Of a stretch of 64,000 nt of DNA, positions 60,405 to 64,000 are shown piece after piece. Source of the DNA: Nitrobacter sp. NHB1 (GTDB taxonomy: Bacteria; Pseudomonadota; Alphaproteobacteria; Rhizobiales; Xanthobacteraceae). Where the stretch lies: contig NZ_JBAMDA010000001.1 in assembly GCF_036964665.1 (NCBI RefSeq), forward strand, positions 248,001 to 312,000. Direction: 5' to 3'. The position numbers were made by a program, and so were the translations under genes. Positions within the stretch are counted from its first letter, which is position 1. Each line of letters opens with the position of its first letter. The notes under the pieces are model-generated. The model was not told the DNA's origin. It made no database searches and saw only the letters and a program-made list of their open reading frames with translations.

Positions 60405-62285
60405 ATGGCTTCGCGTTCTTCCTCTGCTTCACGCAAATCCGCCGCCGCCCGCAACCCCGCCTCTCATCGCAAGCCAACTGTGAAAAAAGCTGCCGTCGCG
60501 AAACCGGATGCGGGACGTCTGCCGGAATGGAATCTCGCGGACCTCTATGCCGGAATCGATGCGCCCGAGGTGGCGCGCGATCTCGACAAGGTCGATGCGG
60601 ACTGCAAGGCGTTCGAGGCCGACTACAAGGGCAAGCTCGCGACGGAAACCTCGAAGCCGGACGGCGGCTTGTGGCTGGCCCAAGCCGTGCGGCGCTATGA
60701 GGCGATCGACGATCTCGCCGGCCGGCTCGGCTCGTATGCGGGGCTGATCCACGCCGGAGATAGCGTCGATCCGGCGATCTCGAAATTCTACGGCGATGTC
60801 TCAGAGCGTCTGACCGCCGCTTCGGTGCATCTGCTGTTCTTCGCGCTCGAACTCAACCGCATCGACGACGATGTGATCGAGCGCGCCATGCAAACGCCGG
60901 AGCTTGGGCATTATCGCCCATGGATCGAGGACAGCCGCAAGGACAAGCCCTACCAGCTCGAGGATCGCGTCGAGCGGCTCTTCCATGAGAAGTCGCAGAC
61001 CGGCTATTCCGCCTGGAACAGGCTGTTCGACCAAACCATTGCAGGGTTGCGCTTCAGGGTCGGGACCAGGGAGCTGGCGATCGAACAGACTCTGAACCTG
61101 TTGCAGGACCGCTTACCGGAAAAGCGAAAGGCGGCCGGGCAGGCGTTGGCGAAGACGTTCAAGGCCAACGAGCGAACATTCGCGCTCATCACCAACACGC
61201 TCGCCAAGGACAAGGATATTTCCGACCGCTGGCGCGGCTTTCAGGATGTCGCGGATTCACGCCATTTGAACAATCGAGTCGAGCGTGAGGTAGTGGATGC
61301 GCTGGTGGCTTCGGTGCGTGCGGCCTATCCGCGGCTGTCGCATCGCTACTACGCGCTGAAGGCGCGCTGGTTCAAAAAGAAGAAGCTCGCGCATTGGGAC
61401 CGCAACGCGCCGCTGCCGTTCGCCGCCACCGGCGTCATTCCGTGGAGCGACGCGCGCAAGATGGTGCTGACCGCCTATGGCGACTTCTCGCCGAAAATGG
61501 CCGGCATCGCCGAACAGTTCTTCACCGACCGCTGGATCGATGCGCCGGTGCGTCCCGGCAAGGCGCCGGGCGCGTTCTCGCATCCGACCACGCCATCGGC
61601 GCACCCTTACGTGCTGATGAACTACCAGGGCAAGCCGCGCGACGTGATGACGCTCGCGCACGAACTGGGTCATGGCGTGCATCAGGTGCTGGCGGCGAAG
61701 AACGGCGCGCTGATGGCGCCGACGCCGCTGACGCTTGCGGAAACCGCAAGCGTGTTCGGCGAGATGCTGACTTTCAAGCGACTGCTGGCGCAAACGAAGA
61801 ACGCGAAGCAGCGGCAGGCGCTCCTGGCCGGCAAGGTCGAGGACATGATCAACACCGTGGTGCGGCAGATCGCGTTCTACTCATTCGAACGCGCGGTCCA
61901 TACCGAGCGCAGGAACGGCGAACTCACCGCCGAGCGTATCGGCCAGCTCTGGCTCAGCGTGCAGGGCGAAAGCCTGGGGCCCGCGATCGAGATCAAGCCG
62001 GGCTACGAGACCTTCTGGATGTACATTCCGCACTTCATTCATTCGCCGTTCTACGTCTACGCCTATGCGTTCGGAGATTGCCTCGTGAACTCGCTCTACG
62101 CGGTCTATGAGCACGCGTCCGAAGGGTTCGCCGAGCGCTATCTCGCGATGCTCGCCGCCGGCGGCACCAGACACTATTCCGAACTGCTGAGGCCGTTCGG
62201 GCTCGACGCCAGGGATCCGAAATTCTGGGACGGTGGATTGTCGGTTATTGCCGGAATGATCGATGAACTGGAAGCGATGGGATAG
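60405..62285 (+). CDS. pepF: M3-family oligoendopeptidase F
   Basis: A 626-residue cytoplasmic zinc metallopeptidase that degrades short peptides. A basic, Ser/Ala-rich stretch of about 35 residues (SRSSSASRKSAAARNPAS) precedes the catalytic fold. The zinc motif is LAHELGHGVHQVL (HELGH, about residue 419), with the third ligand Glu in LAETASVFGEMLTF. PYVLMNYQGKPRDVMT is typical of PepF. The ATG at 60405 is chosen over an upstream ATG at 60351. It diverges from the NtrC-family regulator gene. Confidence 0.93.
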   Translation: MASRSSSASRKSAAARNPASHRKPTVKKAAVAKPDAGRLPEWNLADLYAGIDAPEVARDLDKVDADCKAFEADYKGKLATETSKPDGGLWLAQAVRRYEAIDDLAGRLGSYAGLIHAGDSVDPAISKFYGDVSERLTAASVHLLFFALELNRIDDDVIERAMQTPELGHYRPWIEDSRKDKPYQLEDRVERLFHEKSQTGYSAWNRLFDQTIAGLRFRVGTRELAIEQTLNLLQDRLPEKRKAAGQALAKTFKANERTFALITNTLAKDKDISDRWRGFQDVADSRHLNNRVEREVVDALVASVRAAYPRLSHRYYALKARWFKKKKLAHWDRNAPLPFAATGVIPWSDARKMVLTAYGDFSPKMAGIAEQFFTDRWIDAPVRPGKAPGAFSHPTTPSAHPYVLMNYQGKPRDVMTLAHELGHGVHQVLAAKNGALMAPTPLTLAETASVFGEMLTFKRLLAQTKNAKQRQALLAGKVEDMINTVVRQIAFYSFERAVHTERRNGELTAERIGQLWLSVQGESLGPAIEIKPGYETFWMYIPHFIHSPFYVYAYAFGDCLVNSLYAVYEHASEGFAERYLAMLAAGGTRHYSELLRPFGLDARDPKFWDGGLSVIAGMIDELEAMG

Positions 62286-62768
62286 GCCATTGGCCGACCT
62301 TTTGTGGCGTCAAACAAGCGAGGAGGGTCTGACGCGCCGGATCGGGGACAACTGGTCGCGAGATTGAACGGGGCGCCGTGCGTCGGCGTTCGCACGACAG
62401 AAATCGCATCCCCCCGAGCCGCTTGGCGTTGTTTGCAGGAGCAAAGTCCTATTGAGCGCGCGGCAACGGCGTGTCTGATCGCGCGTGGCAAAATGGCGCA
62501 GCGAGCACCGGAAGCCCATAAACCAGGAGCCCACAAACGGTTTGGGCCGAACGCTGCAAGAAAAGCGTGTATTTTTCAATCATAAGCTGTCTTTTTCTGC
62601 CGCGCGTGCCCGTCTGGAGCCGAATGCCAAGGCGGGCTGGACGTGATTCAGGTATCCGGCTGACACAGGGTGCGGCCGTCCCGTCCAAAACATCGGGCGA
62701 ACCGTTGCTCTGTCTTCACGATTGCGCTAATTGCTCACGGGCAGATCAACCTTGGCAGGAGACTTGAC
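62286..62768. other. Gap between pepF and cytochrome oxidase subunit IV gene
   Basis: About 480 bases. Frames of up to 93 codons occur on both strands, but none has homology or a ribosome site that I can support. It presumably carries the promoter for the coxIV-pntA unit. Confidence 0.45.
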
Positions 62769-62921
62769 GTGTCAGATCATGGCGAATTGGTATTTACGAC
62801 GGCGGACGGAATGGATTACCCGGCGCACGAGAATGCATATAAAACGTTCATCAGGTTCGGGACGATCGGTACTGCGGCCGTGATCACCATCGTCTCGTTG
62901 ATGGCGATTTTCCTCGTCTGA
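62769..62921 (+). CDS. aa3-type cytochrome c oxidase subunit IV (small, bacterial)
   Basis: A 50-residue membrane protein: SDHGELVFTTADGMDYPAHE, then NAYKTFIRFGTIGTAAVITI and one membrane helix to the end (VSLMAIFLV). This is the short bacterial subunit IV of aa3 oxidases. The GTG at 62769 has GGAG nine bases before it; the frame extends upstream without support. Its place just before pntA is usual in Rhizobiales. Confidence 0.88.
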   Translation: MSDHGELVFTTADGMDYPAHENAYKTFIRFGTIGTAAVITIVSLMAIFLV

Positions 62922-63016
62922 TTGTCCGGTCGCCGTTCCGGCCGTCTCTGATTTTCGTTCGATAGCAATGTGGCTGGTGCTTTAGTCGTGCGTGGCCGTG
63001 GGCTGCGGGAGGCATC

Positions 63017-64000
63017 ATGAAGATTGCGATAGCGAAGGAAATCGATCCGTCCGAGCCGCGGGTGGCGGCGTCGCCGGATACCGTGAAGAAGTTCAAGGCG
63101 CTCGGCGCGGATGTCGCAATCGAGCCGGGCGCCGGAGTCAGGTCGGGATTGCCGGATTCGGAATTCACGGCCGCGGGCGCTGTAGTCAGTGCCGATGCGC
63201 TCAAGGATGCCGACGTCGTCGTCAAGGTGAAGCGGCCGGAAGTCAGCGAGCTTGCGCAATATAAGCGCGGCGCGCTGGTGATCGCGATCATGGATCCTTA
63301 CGGCAACGAGGCGGCGCTAAAGAAGATAGCGGATGCCGGCGTGTCGGCATTCGCGATGGAACTGATGCCGCGTATCACGCGCGCCCAGGTGATGGACGTG
63401 CTGTCGAGTCAGGCAAATCTGGCCGGCTACCGCGCCGTTATCGAGGCGGCGGAGGCCTTCGGCCGCGCATTTCCGATGATGATGACCGCAGCCGGCACTG
63501 TGCCGGCGGCGAAGGTGTTTGTCATGGGTGTCGGCGTTGCCGGCCTTCAGGCGATCGCCACCGCGCGCCGCCTCGGCGCCGTCGTCACCGCAACCGACGT
63601 CCGTCCCGCTACCAAGGAGCAGGTGGAAAGTCTCGGCGCCAAATTCCTCGCGGTCGAGGACGAGGAGTTCAAGAACGCGCAGACCGCCGGCGGCTACGCC
63701 AAGGAAATGTCGAAAGAGTATCAGGCCAAGCAGGCGGCGCTGACCGCAGAGCACATCAAGAAGCAGGACATCATCATCACGACGGCGCTGATTCCCGGAC
63801 GTCCGGCGCCGAAGCTCGTGACTGCGGAGATGGTGCGCTCGATGAAGCCGGGCTCGGTGCTGGTCGATCTCGCGGTCGAACGCGGCGGCAATATCGAAGG
63901 CGTCAAGGCAGGCAAGATCGTCGATCTCGATGGCGTGAAGATCGTCGGCTTTACCAATGTCGCGGGCCGCGTCGCCACCTCGGCGTCGAGCCTGTACGCC
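63017..64000 (+). CDS. pntA: NAD(P) transhydrogenase subunit alpha, 3' end beyond the window
   Basis: The first 328 codons of the NAD-binding subunit (domain I) of the proton-translocating transhydrogenase. MKIAIAKEIDPSEPRVAASP at the N-terminus, MELMPRITRAQVMDVLSSQA, and the NAD site VMGVGVAGLQAIATARRLGA with TDVRPATKEQVESLG are diagnostic. GGGAGG eight bases upstream supports the ATG. The frame is open to the last base, so the gene continues outside. It supplies NADPH from NADH at the expense of the proton gradient. Confidence 0.95.
   Translation, partial: MKIAIAKEIDPSEPRVAASPDTVKKFKALGADVAIEPGAGVRSGLPDSEFTAAGAVVSADALKDADVVVKVKRPEVSELAQYKRGALVIAIMDPYGNEAALKKIADAGVSAFAMELMPRITRAQVMDVLSSQANLAGYRAVIEAAEAFGRAFPMMMTAAGTVPAAKVFVMGVGVAGLQAIATARRLGAVVTATDVRPATKEQVESLGAKFLAVEDEEFKNAQTAGGYAKEMSKEYQAKQAALTAEHIKKQDIIITTALIPGRPAPKLVTAEMVRSMKPGSVLVDLAVERGGNIEGVKAGKIVDLDGVKIVGFTNVAGRVATSASSLYA

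Overview
The window is chromosomal DNA of an alphaproteobacterium of the Hyphomicrobiales. The best fit is the Nitrobacteraceae (Bradyrhizobium, Rhodopseudomonas, Nitrobacter group). This is inferred from gene content and order: pyk next to DUF1036, DUF1244 and gapR genes; a DUF882 protein next to a large YcbB-type L,D-transpeptidase; and a small aa3 oxidase subunit IV gene directly before pntA. The genus cannot be fixed from the sequence alone; many insertion-sequence scars and dispersed repeats would suit a Nitrobacter-like genome.

Bases 1-22230 are a surface polysaccharide (O-antigen type) locus. It holds a flippase (cut by the window edge), two tandem Gfo/Idh/MocA dehydrogenases, an unassigned cytoplasmic protein, a Wzy-like polymerase, two GT4 glycosyltransferases, a WbpG/HisH/HisF amidotransferase trio, the three UDP-L-FucNAc enzymes (WbjB, WbjC, WbjD), a Wzz-like chain-length protein, a sugar-nucleotide epimerase, a WecA/WbpL-type initiating transferase on the opposite strand, and WbpB, WbpD and WbpE homologues. 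Together they predict a repeat unit with N-acetyl-L-fucosamine and a 2,3-diamino uronic acid carrying an acetamidino group. An intact IS5-family element sits three bases before the second GT4 gene. The locus ends in a ugd pseudogene cut by a decayed IS5-family element.

Bases 23350-29225 are a compact phage-like island. An XRE regulator diverges from a YqaJ-type exonuclease, an ERF annealing protein fused to an HNH-like segment, and a DUF2130 protein. Three matching 15-bp operator-like sites lie between the two transcription units. Three unassigned genes and a purU remnant follow.

Bases 30555-36911 encode a type I secretion system (membrane fusion protein and ABC transporter) and two unusual Asn/Gln/Gly-rich proteins that share a motif and are its likely cargo. 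Nearby are two unassigned genes and a LuxR-type regulator whose receiver domain lacks the phosphoacceptor aspartate. A Tat-exported tyrosinase with a small secreted partner follows.

From about 43 kb the window is mostly core genome: msrA, a TusA-like gene, hemE, an EAL-domain protein, rpmJ, a TPR protein, an alpha/beta hydrolase, pyk, DUF1036, DUF1244, gapR, two envelope enzymes, an NtrC-family regulator, an M3 oligopeptidase, oxidase subunit IV and the start of pntA. Five copies of a modular, nested-palindrome repeat are scattered between 42.3 and 54.1 kb; one supplies the pyk stop codon.
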